A stretch of DNA of 64,000 nt from Mycobacterium sp. ELW1 (GCF_008329905.1 NZ_CP032155.1:1178001-1242000); one strand, 5' to 3'; positions 16,848 through 26,346 are shown, counted from the stretch's first letter. Made by a program: numbers and translations. The notes: generated by a model from the sequence alone, not told the origin.

Positions 16848-17327
16848 TTACTGCGGGTAGCCCAGACTCCAACCGCGGTACGTCCAACCGGACCCCACGT
16901 GAGGACTCGGCAGAATCTGGATGTTGTGCCCGTCGCCGTACCCGCGCTTGAGTCCCTGGACGCCGCCGGAGATATACGTCCCGTCACCGCGGGCGATATC
17001 GATGTGGGCGCCGTACGGGCTCTTGCTGAAGACGAGCGCACCTCGCGGGGCATCCATGTCGGTGTGTATCTCACCCTGGTGAAGCAGCGTTTGGTACATC
17101 GTCTCGGCGGCGCCATCCCAGCCGTACTTCGCCTGTGGAACGTCGAAGGCATAGGCCACGAAAGCCTCGCACCCATACGGGCCGAACATGTCTGACCCGA
17201 GCGCACTTTCGGCCTTCGAGATGGCATCCTCGGCTCCGGCGATTCTTTCCGCGGAGGCGCCGGGTGCGAACAGCAGTGCTACGGCAAGCAATATTGCCGA
17301 AAGTAAGGGATAGATCCGGGCGTTCAA
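16848..17327 (-). CDS. Secreted NlpC/P60-like (CHAP-type) cell-wall protein
   Basis: This 159-residue protein has a clear signal peptide (about 1-26, ending ASAERI). The mature part carries GPYGCEAFVAYAFDVP with a candidate catalytic Cys, and later GAHIDIARGDGTYISGG with a candidate His. This order is that of NlpC/P60 or CHAP peptidoglycan amidases. The RGALVFSKSPYGAHIDI segment matches the usual loop before the His. It probably acts in the periplasm or cell wall. It is compact for the family, so a non-catalytic peptidoglycan-binding role cannot be excluded. Confidence 0.72.
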   Translation of the reverse strand: MNARIYPLLSAILLAVALLFAPGASAERIAGAEDAISKAESALGSDMFGPYGCEAFVAYAFDVPQAKYGWDGAAETMYQTLLHQGEIHTDMDAPRGALVFSKSPYGAHIDIARGDGTYISGGVQGLKRGYGDGHNIQILPSPHVGSGWTYRGWSLGYPQ

Positions 17328-17644
17328 TTCGTGGCTCCGTTCCCGACGTGCGTTGGCTGGCCTCGTCGATGGGGCCGTGACTCGATCTGCTCGTTCGAGC
17401 CTGCAAGACTCGATTCACATAACTTAGTGGCTTCGTTCAGGTTGTATTCAGATACCCGCGGCCGGGAAGTCGAAACTGCTGGTCAACGGATTGCTGCGAC
17501 AAAGGCCCGGCCGCCGGCGAGTGCTTCGCCCATGGCTCGGGCCATTGCATTGCGTTGTACGCCAATTCGATGCCCGACAGCGACGCTGGCGTCCACTGAG
17601 ACAAAATCGATCGTCCGACCCATCCGCCTGCCTACCATCAGCCG
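17328..17644. other. 317-base intergenic region between divergent genes
   Basis: It separates the divergent NlpC/P60-like and epimerase genes and must hold both promoters. No palindrome or confident promoter pair was seen. An open frame covering part of it looks like random GC-rich sequence. Confidence 0.5.
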
Positions 17645-18547
17645 ATGCGCGGATCCAAGATTCTGATCACCGGAGTGAGTGGCCAGGTCGCCACCCCTGT
17701 GGCCCTGGCCCTGGCGCCGGATAACGAGGTGTGGGGCATCGCCCGGTTCACCGATTCGGCGGTCAAGGACAGCCTCGAGAAGGCCGGCGTCCGGTGCGAG
17801 ACCGTCAACATGGCGGCCGGGGACTTCACCGGGTTGCCATCCGATTTCGACTACGTCTTGAACCTGGCGGTGGCCAAGAGCGGTCGGTGGGACAAAGACC
17901 TCGCCGCCAACGCGGAATCGGCTGGTCTTCTCATGGCGCACTGCCGCAGCGTAAAGGCGTTCCTGCATTGTTCGTCCGGTGCGGTCTATGACCCACCCGG
18001 CGACGAGCCGCGGACCGAACGCACCGTCTACGGCGACAACCACAAGAGCCTGCTGCCCACCTACTCCATCACCAAGATCGCGGGTGAGACCGTCGTCGCG
18101 ACCATGGCACGGGCCCTCGGCGTGCCGACCACCATCGCGCGGCTCAATGTTCCCTACGGCGACAACGGCGGCTGGCCGTACTTCCAGATGGAGATGATGC
18201 TGAGCGGCATGCCCGTCCCCGTTCCGCCCGGCGGGCCGGCCGTCTACAACCCGATCCACGAAGACGACATCATCGCGATGATCCCGAAATTACTTGAGGT
18301 GGCCTCGGTTCCGGCGACCACCGTCAACTGGGGCGGCGACCAATACGTCAGCGTCCAGGAATGGTGCACCTTCCTCGGATCGCTCGTCGGCACGGAACCG
18401 GTCTTCGAGGAAAGCGATCAAGCGCTGCGCGGCAATCCGTTGGATGTCACCAAAATGCATGAGCTCATCGGTGGCACCAGCGTCGACTGGCGCGACGGGA
18501 TGCGGCGGATGGCAGCCAAGTTCCGCCCGGAGCTGGTCGGCGCCTAG
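17645..18547 (+). CDS. NAD-dependent epimerase/dehydratase family protein
   Basis: This 300-residue extended SDR has an N-terminal Rossmann motif, TGVSGQVATPVALALA, and a catalytic Tyr-x-x-x-Lys in LLPTYSITKIAGE near residue 140. A Ser-rich active-site strand precedes it (LHCSSGAVYDPPGD). It has the length of nucleoside-sugar epimerases and related dehydratases, but the substrate is not deducible. The first glycine-rich loop reads GVSGQVA rather than the commoner GATGFIG. It lies 103 bases ahead of the mycolic-acid methyltransferase gene and may be expressed separately. Confidence 0.82.
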   Translation: MRGSKILITGVSGQVATPVALALAPDNEVWGIARFTDSAVKDSLEKAGVRCETVNMAAGDFTGLPSDFDYVLNLAVAKSGRWDKDLAANAESAGLLMAHCRSVKAFLHCSSGAVYDPPGDEPRTERTVYGDNHKSLLPTYSITKIAGETVVATMARALGVPTTIARLNVPYGDNGGWPYFQMEMMLSGMPVPVPPGGPAVYNPIHEDDIIAMIPKLLEVASVPATTVNWGGDQYVSVQEWCTFLGSLVGTEPVFEESDQALRGNPLDVTKMHELIGGTSVDWRDGMRRMAAKFRPELVGA

Positions 18548-18649
18548 CCCGCCGGCGCCCGAAATGACGCGTCGGGGCACCCGCACCGCGTAGGGTGCGA
18601 GCCACCAGGCGATCGCTTCACCCATCCCAGACGGGAGGGCATACGCACC

Positions 18650-19537
18650 ATGCCCGACAACGAATCCACTTCGACGATGCGGCCTCACTTCGAGGACATC
18701 CAAGCTCACTACGATCTGTCCGACGACTTTTTCGGCCTGTTTCAGGACCCGACCCGAACGTACAGCTGCGCCTACTTCGAACCCGCCGACCTCTCGTTGG
18801 AAGAAGCCCAGATCGCCAAGATCGATCTGAACCTGGACAAGCTCGACCTGAAGCCAGGGATGACGCTGCTGGACATCGGCTGTGGGTGGGGCGCCACCAT
18901 GAAACGCGCGATGGAGAAATACGACGTCAACGTCATCGGCCTCACGCTGTCGAAGAACCAGCATGCGCACACCACGAAGCTGCTCGGCGCGGTCGATTCC
19001 GGGCGGACCTACGACGTTCAACTGCACGGCTGGGAAGAGTTCACTGAACCCGTCGACCGGATCGTGTCGATCGAGGCATTCGAGCACTTCGGCTTCGAGC
19101 GCTACGACCACTTCTTCAAGAACTGCTTCAACATCCTGCCCGACGACGGGCGCATGACGATCCAGAGCACCACCAGCTACCACCCCTACGAGATGGCCGA
19201 GCGCGGCACGCCCATCACGTTCGAGGGTCTGCGGTTCGTCAAGTTCATCCTCACCGAAATCTTCCCGGGCGGTCGCATCCCGACGGCCACCATGATGCAG
19301 GAACGCGGCGAGGCAGCCGGATTCACCGTCCCGGAGGTGCTGTCGCTGCGACCGCACTACATCAAGACCCTCGGCATCTGGGGAGATGCTCTAGAAGCCA
19401 ACCGCGACAAGGCAATCGAGATCCAATCCGAAGAGGTCTACGACCGCTACATGAAGTACCTCCGCGGTTGCCAGGGGATGTTCACCAAGGAGTACTGCGA
19501 CGTCAACCTCGTCACGTATCACAAGCCCGCGGCCTGA
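18650..19537 (+). CDS. Cyclopropane/mycolic-acid methyltransferase (CmaA/MmaA family)
   Basis: This 295-residue SAM-dependent enzyme modifies double bonds of meromycolic chains. It has the family N-terminus with [21 protein letters not shown], the SAM-binding loop [17 protein letters not shown] near residue 72 and [10 protein letters not shown]. The active-site stretch [17 protein letters not shown] is present, as is a C-terminal [20 protein letters not shown]. All are typical of CmaA1/2, PcaA and MmaA1-4. The exact modification (cis or trans cyclopropane, methoxy or keto) cannot be read from sequence. It is a strong sign of a mycolic-acid-containing actinobacterium. Confidence 0.95.
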   Translation: MPDNESTSTMRPHFEDIQAHYDLSDDFFGLFQDPTRTYSCAYFEPADLSLEEAQIAKIDLNLDKLDLKPGMTLLDIGCGWGATMKRAMEKYDVNVIGLTLSKNQHAHTTKLLGAVDSGRTYDVQLHGWEEFTEPVDRIVSIEAFEHFGFERYDHFFKNCFNILPDDGRMTIQSTTSYHPYEMAERGTPITFEGLRFVKFILTEIFPGGRIPTATMMQERGEAAGFTVPEVLSLRPHYIKTLGIWGDALEANRDKAIEIQSEEVYDRYMKYLRGCQGMFTKEYCDVNLVTYHKPAA

Positions 19538-19544
19538 CGCCTGC

Positions 19545-19934
19545 ATGCGCCCGACCGATGCCTGCCCGTGCGGGTCCGGCGCACCGTTCGGCCGCTGCTG
19601 CCTGCCGCTGCACCGGGGCGAGAGCCAGGCCGGCACCGCCGAACAGCTGATGCGGTCCCGATACAGCGCCTACGCCGTCGGCGACCTCGACTACGTGTGG
19701 CAGACCTGGCATCCACGCACCCGCCCCGATTCGCTTACCCCGACCGACGGGCTGACCTGGATCGGGCTGGAGATCGTCGACACCGCAGACGGGCAGCCCG
19801 GTGACGAATCCGGGGAGGTCGAATTCCGGGCACGGTACCGGCAGGGCCCCCGACCTGGGATGTTGCACGAGCGGTCCCGCTTCGCCGTGCGGGCCCATCG
19901 CTGGTTCTACCTCGACGGGGACATCTTCGACTGA
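19545..19934 (+). CDS. YchJ-family (UPF0225) SEC-C zinc-motif protein
   Basis: This 129-residue protein begins with the zinc-binding motif CPCGSGAPFGRCC. The NTF2-like YchJ core follows: MRSRYSAYAVGDLDYVWQTW, RARYRQGPRPGMLHERSRF and a terminal WFYLDGDIF. It starts 7 bases after the methyltransferase stop, so it is probably co-transcribed. Members are widespread and conserved, but the biochemical role is not established. Confidence 0.9.
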   Translation: MRPTDACPCGSGAPFGRCCLPLHRGESQAGTAEQLMRSRYSAYAVGDLDYVWQTWHPRTRPDSLTPTDGLTWIGLEIVDTADGQPGDESGEVEFRARYRQGPRPGMLHERSRFAVRAHRWFYLDGDIFD

Positions 19935-19977
19935 CCAAATCCGCGCCCGAGCGGGCCCACTGCTTTATGGTCGAGCC

Positions 19978-20781
19978 GTGCCCGAAATGGACCGTCGAAG
20001 CATGATGTTGATGTCGGGGCTGGGCCTGCTGGCCGCTGCGCTCCCGCTTCCCAGTGCAAACGCGGAAGCCCCTTACCTGTTCCAGGACGATTTCGACGGG
20101 CCGGCGGGGTCGGCCCCGAACCCGGCGAATTGGTCGGTTCAGAACTGGCAGGACGATGTCTGGCCACCGGTAGAGAGCCAGTACCGCGACGACCGGCGCA
20201 ACGTGTTTCTCGACGGAAACTCCAACCTCGTGCTCCTGGCCACCCACGAAGACGATCAGTACTTCAGCGGCAAGGTGCGGGGAAACTGGCGAGTCCCCAT
20301 GGGTCACACCTGGGAAGCGCGGGCCAAGCTGGACTGCCTGACCTCGGGGGCCTGGCCCGCGTACTGGGCGGTCAACGAAGACCCGTTGCCCGACGGCGAG
20401 GTCGACATCTTCGAGTTCTACGGCAACCGCAGCTGGGCGCCGGGAACCACCGTCCACGCGGCATCGAACGGCAAGACGTGGGAGAGCAAGTCGATTGCGG
20501 GGCTGATCGACGGCGGCTGGCACACCTGGCGGATGCGTTGGGATGCTGACGGATTCAAGTTCTGGCGCGACTACGTCGACGGCGCGAAGCCGTACTTCAC
20601 CGTGCCGCCCAAGCCGATCCCGGTCCACGGCAACCCCACCGACCTGCGCTGGCCGTTCAACAATCCCGGGTATTGGCTGTCGCCGATGTTCAATCTCGCT
20701 GTCGGGGGACCTGGTGGCGGTGACCCCTCTCAGGGCACCTGGCCGGCGGCGATGCTCGTCGACTGGATCCGCATCTGGTAG
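19978..20781 (+). CDS. Secreted glycoside hydrolase family 16 enzyme
   Basis: This 267-residue protein has a twin-arginine-type signal (MDRRSMMLMSGLGLLAAALP) and a GH16 jelly-roll domain. The catalytic signature E-x-D-x-x-E is present in DGEVDIFEFYGN, and the aromatic WPAYWAVNED and GGWHTWRMRWD segments are typical of the fold. It should cleave beta-1,3/1,4-glucans or related galactans outside the cell. The start may be GTG 19978 or ATG 19987; both keep the RR motif. The next gene is convergent and begins 6 bases after its stop. Confidence 0.9.
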   Translation: MPEMDRRSMMLMSGLGLLAAALPLPSANAEAPYLFQDDFDGPAGSAPNPANWSVQNWQDDVWPPVESQYRDDRRNVFLDGNSNLVLLATHEDDQYFSGKVRGNWRVPMGHTWEARAKLDCLTSGAWPAYWAVNEDPLPDGEVDIFEFYGNRSWAPGTTVHAASNGKTWESKSIAGLIDGGWHTWRMRWDADGFKFWRDYVDGAKPYFTVPPKPIPVHGNPTDLRWPFNNPGYWLSPMFNLAVGGPGGGDPSQGTWPAAMLVDWIRIW

Positions 20782-20787
20782 CGGACG

Positions 20788-23427
20788 CTACTGCTGTGCG
20801 GTCGCGGTGCTTAGCCTGAGCGCCAAATGGTGTGCGGCAGCCGGGTATTGGCCTGCGCGGAAGTAGTCGCTGTGGGTGTCAACCCGCACAATGATGGCGG
20901 GTTTGAATGTCAGCCTTGTTGTGAGATCTATTGTTGCCGAGGCTCCTACGTCAGTTTCGCTGTCCTGCAGTACGATCTCGCCGTCCGCGGCGTGCTCTGC
21001 CGTCACCTCGTCCGCTGGACGGTCAACCGGGTTCTTCGGCTCTCTGGAGTACACCGGGAAGCCCAAGTAGTCGGTGGGTCGCCAGAGGTTGATCCAGCGT
21101 CGTTCCCCGTTCACGTTCGTCAGCGTCGCAAGGACAGACGGAGGTAGTGCGTTGTTGTTCGGTTCCGGTTGCGGCAGCGCCCGGAACGTCGGGCACCGCA
21201 ACAGCCGGGCGGGACTGGAGGCTGGCACGCCGAGGACCCGGGGACCCAGCAACTCCGGGAACAGCCGACTGAAGTATGCGCGTAGCTGGCAGCCGTAGGT
21301 CAGCAATGCGATTCGGTCCCGGTACATATCTGAAAGCAAGAGGATTACGGCGACGGCGAGGACACCACCGAGACTGTGGGCCGACAGAATCAAACGTCTT
21401 GACTGCGAGCCACTCTCGCCAGTCGGAGGGCTGTCCAGCCACGCGCGGCAATAGGTGTGGAGTTCGGGAATCGCGCGCTGCGCATAGCAAGGAGGGCCGA
21501 AGGGGTGGGCGGCGCGCGGCAGGAAACAGATGAGATCCCACACGATGCCAAGCGGGCGGCCCTTGGAAACGCCATGACCGACGATTACCGCGCCGCTAAG
21601 AACGGCCACAATGACGCCGGTCTTCTGCAGGAAGTCGAGGACGCTTCCGTCTCGATATGGACCGTCGTGGTACTGCAGAACGGCAGTGGCCAGCCCGCTG
21701 GCCGTCGCCAGCGCGGCGATGACGGCGAGCCAAGCGGCGACTGGCTCGGCGCGGTGGAGCATCGACGCAACTTTGCGAGTGCTGCGGCGACGGCAATACA
21801 GACAATCGCGTCTGATGCAGCGGGTCTTTCCGCAGCACCCGGCTTGGCGTCGGGCCGAGTCGGAAATCTCGGCAAGGCAAGCCATTTCACGTTCGCCGGG
21901 CTGGGTGGTGCGATCTAGATCCGGCTCCACCGGCTCGGGGCAGCGCGATATGACCGTCACCACGACCAGAACGACGAGGAGGATCATCGCTACGATGGCC
22001 GGCCCCAAGGTTGCGGCGAAGCTGAGATAAAGCGCTGGTGGCGTTCTGATCCCGCTATCGCTCAGGCTGATCTTCCCGTCGTTGAGCAGTGCCGCGGCGG
22101 CGGCGACGAACACCGTGGACAGCAGCACCCCAGAAAAGAGCGCGAGGATCATCAGGATTCCCGGGGCGGAGCCGTGCCATGCTTGCGCTTCTTGAGCGCG
22201 TTCGTGCCAGCGCAACCAGCACACCCAGGCCACGGCCACCACGACCAACGCGCCGATCAGTGATTGCTCGGCGCGGGTGGTGTCGACGTGCGCGGCCTGA
22301 CCGTAGAGGACGGTCAGAAGCGCGGCCGCGCCCAGCACAGACAGGCCTGCGCCGACCACGTGGGCCGCCCAGCGATGGGCTTGCCGCCAGCCCAACGCCG
22401 AGACTGCGATGACGAGAAGGAGAAAGGAAATGATGCCGGGCGCCAATGAGAACATCACCAGCCGTGCAGGTTCGGCAGTCGGCGAATGCCAGCAGATCAA
22501 CGCGACGAACTGCACGAGGAACGTCGCGACTGCCACCCCTGTGAGCAAGCGCCGTGCTGATTTCCTCAGCGCGCCAATCGCATTGACCTGAGTGGCCAAT
22601 GGCGCCGTCATCGCCAATGCAACTGACCCCGCAAGGATCAGGCCGGACAGGGCGATCACCAGTATGCCCAGGATGCGATGCTCGCCGAGCCAGAATTGGC
22701 CGGTCCACATCAAGCTCAGTGCCAGGCCCGCAGCCGTGTGAATGCCGGCGTTGTGGGCCGATAAGTCCGCGTTGTCCCAGAAGCTCGGGGTGCCGAACTT
22801 CCAGTGACTAGCCCTGTCGTCTGCCGGCGGCGGAAGTTTGACGCCCTTGTCGTAGCGGACGCGGGTGACGGTGGCCAGACTCCATAGCAGCAGAATCACC
22901 AGAGCGGGAGCAAGCGACAAGATGGCCAACCTGTCGCCCTCGTCCGTATGGTGTTTGAACAGCGCAACCCACGTCGGTGGGTGGTCGAGGTTCATCAGCG
23001 TCGCTATGCGGCTTTCGGCCATGTCGAGGCTGACTGAGCAGACGGACGAGACGAGTAACAGGGTGAGCCCGAGGGAGAACGCCCGGCTCAATGCTGCAGT
23101 GAAACGCACGTTCGCGGGCTTATCGTCGTCTGGCATCGTCAATTTCCTTGACCAGTAAGCGACGTTCGCCAAACCGAACGGGATCACGAAGATCCAAGCG
23201 GCCGACGCGACAGCCCGAACCCATCTCGCGAACGGGATGTGGAGCGAGGGCGACAGGCGCGCGAGACCGCCCCACGACAACGCCTTCACCACCCCTGGGG
23301 TGGGTCGCTCTCGATATACCCCAACCAGCGAATCGCCATATTCCTGCTGAATGGCATAGAGCATGCTGACCGGCGGGGTGTTGTTCACACCGTGAACCCG
23401 AAGTTCGAGAAGATCCCCATCGGACAT
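20788..23427 (-). CDS. Large multi-pass membrane protein with predicted serine-hydrolase domain
   Basis: This protein of about 879 residues opens with LLELRVHGVNNTPP, a conserved start of an actinobacterial hydrolase-like family. Many membrane segments fill residues 80-520. A cysteine cluster, GCCGKTRCIRRDCLYC, lies near residues 530-545. After more membrane helices a soluble C-terminal part contains LSAHSLGGVLAV near residue 685, which matches a lipase-type nucleophile elbow with Ala replacing the first Gly. ATG 23427 was preferred over GTG 23484 because it begins directly at the conserved segment. The function is unknown; a membrane lipid or ester hydrolase is an inference. Confidence 0.7.
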   Translation of the reverse strand: MSDGDLLELRVHGVNNTPPVSMLYAIQQEYGDSLVGVYRERPTPGVVKALSWGGLARLSPSLHIPFARWVRAVASAAWIFVIPFGLANVAYWSRKLTMPDDDKPANVRFTAALSRAFSLGLTLLLVSSVCSVSLDMAESRIATLMNLDHPPTWVALFKHHTDEGDRLAILSLAPALVILLLWSLATVTRVRYDKGVKLPPPADDRASHWKFGTPSFWDNADLSAHNAGIHTAAGLALSLMWTGQFWLGEHRILGILVIALSGLILAGSVALAMTAPLATQVNAIGALRKSARRLLTGVAVATFLVQFVALICWHSPTAEPARLVMFSLAPGIISFLLLVIAVSALGWRQAHRWAAHVVGAGLSVLGAAALLTVLYGQAAHVDTTRAEQSLIGALVVVAVAWVCWLRWHERAQEAQAWHGSAPGILMILALFSGVLLSTVFVAAAAALLNDGKISLSDSGIRTPPALYLSFAATLGPAIVAMILLVVLVVVTVISRCPEPVEPDLDRTTQPGEREMACLAEISDSARRQAGCCGKTRCIRRDCLYCRRRSTRKVASMLHRAEPVAAWLAVIAALATASGLATAVLQYHDGPYRDGSVLDFLQKTGVIVAVLSGAVIVGHGVSKGRPLGIVWDLICFLPRAAHPFGPPCYAQRAIPELHTYCRAWLDSPPTGESGSQSRRLILSAHSLGGVLAVAVILLLSDMYRDRIALLTYGCQLRAYFSRLFPELLGPRVLGVPASSPARLLRCPTFRALPQPEPNNNALPPSVLATLTNVNGERRWINLWRPTDYLGFPVYSREPKNPVDRPADEVTAEHAADGEIVLQDSETDVGASATIDLTTRLTFKPAIIVRVDTHSDYFRAGQYPAAAHHLALRLSTATAQQ

Positions 23428-23505
23428 AACCGCTGTTCTACACCGGTTTAGAAGGGTGATGGCGAATTCCGCAGAGCTCACCAAGTAGACCGACGCCAGC
23501 TTCGG

Positions 23506-23739
23506 CTACACGGAGCCGGTTCCGGCATCGACAACGCCTGCCTCATGCGCTCCGGGAGTCTCCGGCATCTCGTGTCGTCCGCCGCCCGATCGGCGCTGAA
23601 GGAACCACACCCCCATACCGACCGACGCGACTGTGCCGACGATGATCGTGGGCCACAGCAACAGCTGCGCCAGCCAGACCCGCCGCTGGAGTTTGACGAC
23701 GCGCTGCTCGGCATGCCGAACTCGGGCCAGCTTGTTCAT
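23506..23739 (-). CDS. Small single-pass membrane protein
   Basis: This 77-residue protein starts MNKLARVRHAEQRVVKLQRR, a basic amphipathic segment. One hydrophobic helix (WLAQLLLWPTIIVGTVASVG) and a polar C-terminus follow. The start was placed at 23739, where the membrane-anchored frame begins; the frame continues upstream without sense. It lies 78 bases upstream of the large membrane hydrolase on the same strand and may belong with it. No family was recognised. Confidence 0.5.
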   Translation of the reverse strand: MNKLARVRHAEQRVVKLQRRVWLAQLLLWPTIIVGTVASVGMGVWFLQRRSGGGRHEMPETPGAHEAGVVDAGTGSV

Positions 23740-23819
23740 GTGTCCTCTAATGCCCACGATCAGTCGCGAGAAAACAGCAATTGGAATCGGTAGCCGCAGC
23801 GGCGGCGTGGAATGGTGAC

Positions 23820-24407
23820 ATGACATCCGCACGACCCGTGTTACTCCTGACGACCGTTGTCCTGCTCGCCGGCTGTTCCGCCCAGCAGACCCCGTCGCCG
23901 GCGCCACAGGCGACGCCACCGTCGACCACGTCGGCGGTGGCGACGCCGCCACCCGGGGCGCCGACCACCGTCACCGTGACGGCCACACCCACCACCACGC
24001 CGCAGTCCACTCCGAGCGCGTCAGGGGGATGCGCAGGCGACGACCTCACCGTCACCGCCGGGCAATTGCAGGAATCCGGCGCACAACGTCAGGTCACCGT
24101 GTCCTTCACGAACACGTCCGGACACGCCTGCACACTGGTCGGATATCCGGGCGCTGATCTGGTCACGCCCGCCGGCGGCGTGCTGATCAACGTGCCCCGC
24201 CGCCCCGCCAACGCAGCGCATCGACTGACGCTCAACCCCGGCGACGTCGCCACTGCCGACGTCACGGCCTCGGCCGTCGACTCCGCGACGTCCGAGGCGT
24301 GTGCGCGGTGGGGAAAGCTGGTCGTCACGGCACCCAATGACGTTGTGCCCCATACGCTGAACGTCGACGTACCGATCTGCGACGCGACGGTCAGCTCGGT
24401 CGACTGA
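23820..24407 (+). CDS. DUF4232-type lipoprotein
   Basis: This 195-residue exported protein has a signal peptide and lipobox LLAGC with the lipidated Cys at residue 19. A Pro/Thr-rich linker (about 25-70) leads to a DUF4232 domain with conserved TNTSGHACTLVGYPG and two Cys that could form a disulfide with GGCAGDD upstream and VPICDATV at the end. It is common in mycobacteria and of unknown function. The ATG at 23820 fits the signal peptide. Confidence 0.85.
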   Translation: MTSARPVLLLTTVVLLAGCSAQQTPSPAPQATPPSTTSAVATPPPGAPTTVTVTATPTTTPQSTPSASGGCAGDDLTVTAGQLQESGAQRQVTVSFTNTSGHACTLVGYPGADLVTPAGGVLINVPRRPANAAHRLTLNPGDVATADVTASAVDSATSEACARWGKLVVTAPNDVVPHTLNVDVPICDATVSSVD

Positions 24408-24417
24408 TGCCCAGGAC

Positions 24418-25125
24418 TTACTGACAGCCGCCGGCCGGTGTGGTCACGAACAAGTTGTCGCCACCACTGGCATCGGCATGCGAGCCGCAGTATGCGGTCG
24501 CCTCGTTGTTGCTGCCGTTGCCGGCGAAGGCCACGCTGCCGTTGCCGTCGGCGATCGCCTGATTTCGGTCGCCGCCGCTCACCGATGCTGTGCTGCCGTT
24601 GTTGGCATCGGCGATATTGAGCTTTCCGCCGGTAATCGTTGCGGTGCTGCCGTTTTGGGCCGTTGCCACGGTGAAGAGTCCATCGTGGGCGGTTGCGTGG
24701 CTGTCGTAGTCGGCACTGGCGAAGTTCAGGATCCCGCCGGTCGCGTCGGCCGTGCTGTTGTGATCCGCCACCGCGAAATTGAAGAGACCGCCACCGGCGT
24801 GCGCGCTGCTGCTCGCGCCCGCCACCGCCAAATTGAATCCTGGATCCGACGTTGCCGTCGCGCTGCCGGTCTGGACGACAGTGCGTCCGTTGAACGAGAC
24901 GGCGAAGTCGGGTGTGGGCTGCGGATCCGCGGCAGCGTGCACACGTGGGTGCCGCTTGGCGTTGCTGGTCGAGTTGTCGGACGATGCCTGCTTGTGGGCG
25001 GTGCCGGTGCCGGTGGACGGCGCCGCCAGGGCGACGGGTGCACCGATGACGAGGGCGATCACCGGCCCTCCGACGCATACGGCACAAATCTTTGCTGACA
25101 ATGACGGGACGATGCTCGATGTCAC
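24418..25125 (-). CDS. Secreted Asn/Gly/Ser-rich repetitive protein, possible beta-solenoid
   Basis: This 235-residue protein has an N-terminal signal (about 1-35, ending ALAAPS). After a polar linker, residues 70-220 consist of degenerate units of about 20 residues. Each has a short hydrophobic strand and an N-G/N-S turn, such as FNFAVADHNSTADATGG, LNFASADYDSHATAHDG and LNIADANNGSTASVSGG. This regular strand-turn spacing suggests a beta-helix like those of adhesins. Two Cys near the end (AYCGSH and GGCQ) may form a disulfide. The start is GTG. The function is unknown; it is convergent with the DUF4232 gene. Confidence 0.7.
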   Translation of the reverse strand: MTSSIVPSLSAKICAVCVGGPVIALVIGAPVALAAPSTGTGTAHKQASSDNSTSNAKRHPRVHAAADPQPTPDFAVSFNGRTVVQTGSATATSDPGFNLAVAGASSSAHAGGGLFNFAVADHNSTADATGGILNFASADYDSHATAHDGLFTVATAQNGSTATITGGKLNIADANNGSTASVSGGDRNQAIADGNGSVAFAGNGSNNEATAYCGSHADASGGDNLFVTTPAGGCQ

Positions 25126-25266
25126 GATGCAGTCCTTAATGTGCCGAGGTAGTACCCAACCCGGCTGTGACTTTAGCCATCTGTTGACGCACAGGCAAAT
25201 ATATCCGTGCTTGCTGGCTCATATTCAATTGTCACTCTGGCACCACAAAGGGCCCATGTGTCGGGG

Positions 25267-26346
25267 CTAGCGGTGAATTCCGGTCGTACGAAAACGGCTT
25301 CGGTAGGAGCTCGGCGAAACGCCCAATGCTCGGCGGAAGGTGCGGCGCATGGTGTCCGCCGACCCGAAGCCGGCCCGCCGTGCGACCGTTTCTTGGCCGT
25401 GATCGCCGGTCGCCAGCAGCACCTTCGCCGCCTCCAGCCGGGCCTGCTCGACGAACCGCGACGGCGTCAACCCGACCTGATCGCGGAACATGCGAACCAG
25501 ATGCCGCTCGCTGACGGCGGCACGTTCGGCCATCGACGCGATCGAGTGATCCGCTGCCGGATCGGTCACGACGGCGTCGAGGATCTCGCGAAGTCCCCGT
25601 GACACCGGCGACGCCGCCTCGGTCCACACGCTGAACTGGGCCTGGCCGCCGGGGCGTTGCAGGAACACCACCATCCACCGTGCCACCCGCCGGGCCACGT
25701 CGGGGCCGTAGTCGCTTTCGACCATGGCCAAACCGAGGTCGACGCCCGCGCTGATTCCCGCTCCGGTGATGTAGGGGCCGTCCTGAACGAACAACGAATC
25801 CGGCACCACCTCGATCCCGGGGTAGGTGCGCGCCAACTCCTGGCAGTGCGCCCAATGGGTGGTCGCACGGCGGCCTTCGAGTAAGCCCAGAGCCGCAAGC
25901 ACGAACGCGCCGGTGCAGACCGAGGCCACCCTGCGGGCCCGCGGCGCCAGCTCGCCCACCATCTCCAAGGCCGATGCCACGACGTCCGGTGTCTGCTCTT
26001 CGGGGATGTCGTGCTCGCCGGGGGTGAAGTAGAAGTCCGGTGGCACTCCGCCCGGCACGATCAACGTGTCGATCCGGTTCGGCACCTCGGCCAGCGGGAC
26101 ATCGACTTTGAGGGTGACGAAGGAGGTCGTGTTGACCGCTTCACCGGTCAGCGAGGCCAGGATAACCTGGTACTTCGCGCCGAAATCGTTTGCCCGCGCG
26201 AATATTTCAAGCGGTGCGGCCACATCTTGTAGCGTCACTTTGTCGTACAGCGCGAACACGACGATCTTGGGCGCCGGTGATCCCTGCGCGTTCGCGGGTC
26301 GACGCCCCGCGGCGGTCGGCCGCTGTGGACTGTGCTCGTCTGACAC
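25267..26346 (-). CDS. GlxA-type AraC-family regulator of the nitrile hydratase operon
   Basis: This 359-residue regulator has a DJ-1/PfpI domain at about residues 25-215, with Cys in ASVCTGAFVLAALGLL. A C-terminal AraC domain follows (IASMAERAAVSERHLVRMF and ETVARRAGFGSADTMRRTF). GTG 26346 was chosen as start because upstream codons lack sense. It is divergent from the DUF1097/nitrile hydratase genes across a 240-base gap holding a repeated GTCCGGA motif. It is therefore the likely activator of that operon. A similar regulator lies at 13205-14218. Confidence 0.9.
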   Translation of the reverse strand: MSDEHSPQRPTAAGRRPANAQGSPAPKIVVFALYDKVTLQDVAAPLEIFARANDFGAKYQVILASLTGEAVNTTSFVTLKVDVPLAEVPNRIDTLIVPGGVPPDFYFTPGEHDIPEEQTPDVVASALEMVGELAPRARRVASVCTGAFVLAALGLLEGRRATTHWAHCQELARTYPGIEVVPDSLFVQDGPYITGAGISAGVDLGLAMVESDYGPDVARRVARWMVVFLQRPGGQAQFSVWTEAASPVSRGLREILDAVVTDPAADHSIASMAERAAVSERHLVRMFRDQVGLTPSRFVEQARLEAAKVLLATGDHGQETVARRAGFGSADTMRRTFRRALGVSPSSYRSRFRTTGIHR

